DNA of 6,608 nucleotides from Candidatus Aphodoplasma excrementigallinarum (lineage in GTDB: Bacteria; Bacillota; Clostridia; UBA1381; UMGS1253), in NCBI GenBank assembly GCA_018713805.1, contig DVOF01000222.1:1-6608 (forward strand). Direction: 5' to 3'. The notes under the pieces are model-generated. The model saw only the letters and a list, made by a program, of their open reading frames with translations, was not told the origin of the DNA and ran no database searches. Below, piece after piece: positions 6,473-6,608 of this stretch. Each line of letters starts with the position of its first letter. Within the stretch, counting starts at the first letter, position 1. The translations under genes were made by a program, and so were the position numbers.

Positions 6473-6608
6473 AATGCAGGTCTTCTGACTTACGCCTTAT
6501 GGAGCAGCCCGCTCCGCATTTTATACCCTGCCTTCCCAGTTTCCCAGTGACCGGCTTTCACCGACGGGCATAAAACCTTTGGCGCATACAGCGGCAGTAC
6601 CGTCCAGG
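6473..6608 (-). ncRNA. Cobalamin (vitamin B12) riboswitch, 5' end cut by the window
   Basis: Read on the minus strand, the conserved cobalamin aptamer elements appear in order. First comes GGACGGTACTGCCGCTGTA near 6605-6587, the counterpart of the CCGCMACTGTA segment. Next is GGTCACTGGGAAACTGGGAA then GGC (6552-6530), the core CACTG-GGGAAGGC region. A variable hairpin GGAGC-GGGCT-GCTCC follows at 6515-6501, and then the 3' B12-box AAGTCAGAAGACCTGC (6491-6476). The first part of the aptamer (P1 5' strand, P2 and the start of P3) lies beyond 6608, as does the promoter. Such elements bind adenosyl- or methyl-cobalamin and shut off transport or synthesis genes when the vitamin is plentiful. The only gene downstream in the window is the SLH/DUF4430 surface protein, about 200 bases away. 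Confidence 0.92.

Overview
The window looks like the end of a draft contig from a Gram-positive, clostridia-type gut Firmicute. The signs are strong GGAGG ribosome binding sites, moderate GC, S-layer homology (SLH) domains, and large Ig-like/cadherin-like surface modules of the kind I associate with gut Clostridia. The species cannot be named from this. Bases 1-16 match the Tn5 mosaic-end sequencing adapter, so real sequence probably starts at 17.

Left part (17-858): an intergenic region carries a good sigma-A promoter with an operator-like palindrome over its -35 box. It drives a small NAD(P)H-binding Rossmann protein at 229-858. On the other strand a ribosome binding site and ATG at 33 suggest a divergent gene that has been cut off; it could be a regulator of this promoter. 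The NAD(P)H-binding gene ends at a perfect 34-bp palindrome (879-912), which probably terminates transcription from both sides because the next gene converges on it.

Right part (997-6608, minus strand): this is one transcription unit. Entering from the right edge, it holds the 3' portion of a cobalamin (vitamin B12) riboswitch, then two candidate intrinsic terminators in the leader, then a single 1757-residue secreted protein. From N to C terminus the protein has a signal peptide, a DUF4430-like domain, Ig-like/Big_2 and cadherin-like modules, a ~270-residue aromatic-rich domain resembling a Bacteroidetes cell-surface family, more beta-sandwiches, a clear DUF4430 (transcobalamin C-terminal-like) domain, a Pro-Thr linker and three SLH repeats.

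The main point of the window is that the B12 riboswitch and the transcobalamin-like domains sit on the same unit. Together they suggest a cell-wall-anchored corrinoid-capturing protein made when B12 is scarce, a Gram-positive counterpart to the surface B12-binding lipoproteins of Bacteroidetes. The riboswitch and the domain calls come from the sequence; the corrinoid-binding role is inference. No RNA genes, insertion sequences or CRISPR arrays were seen.
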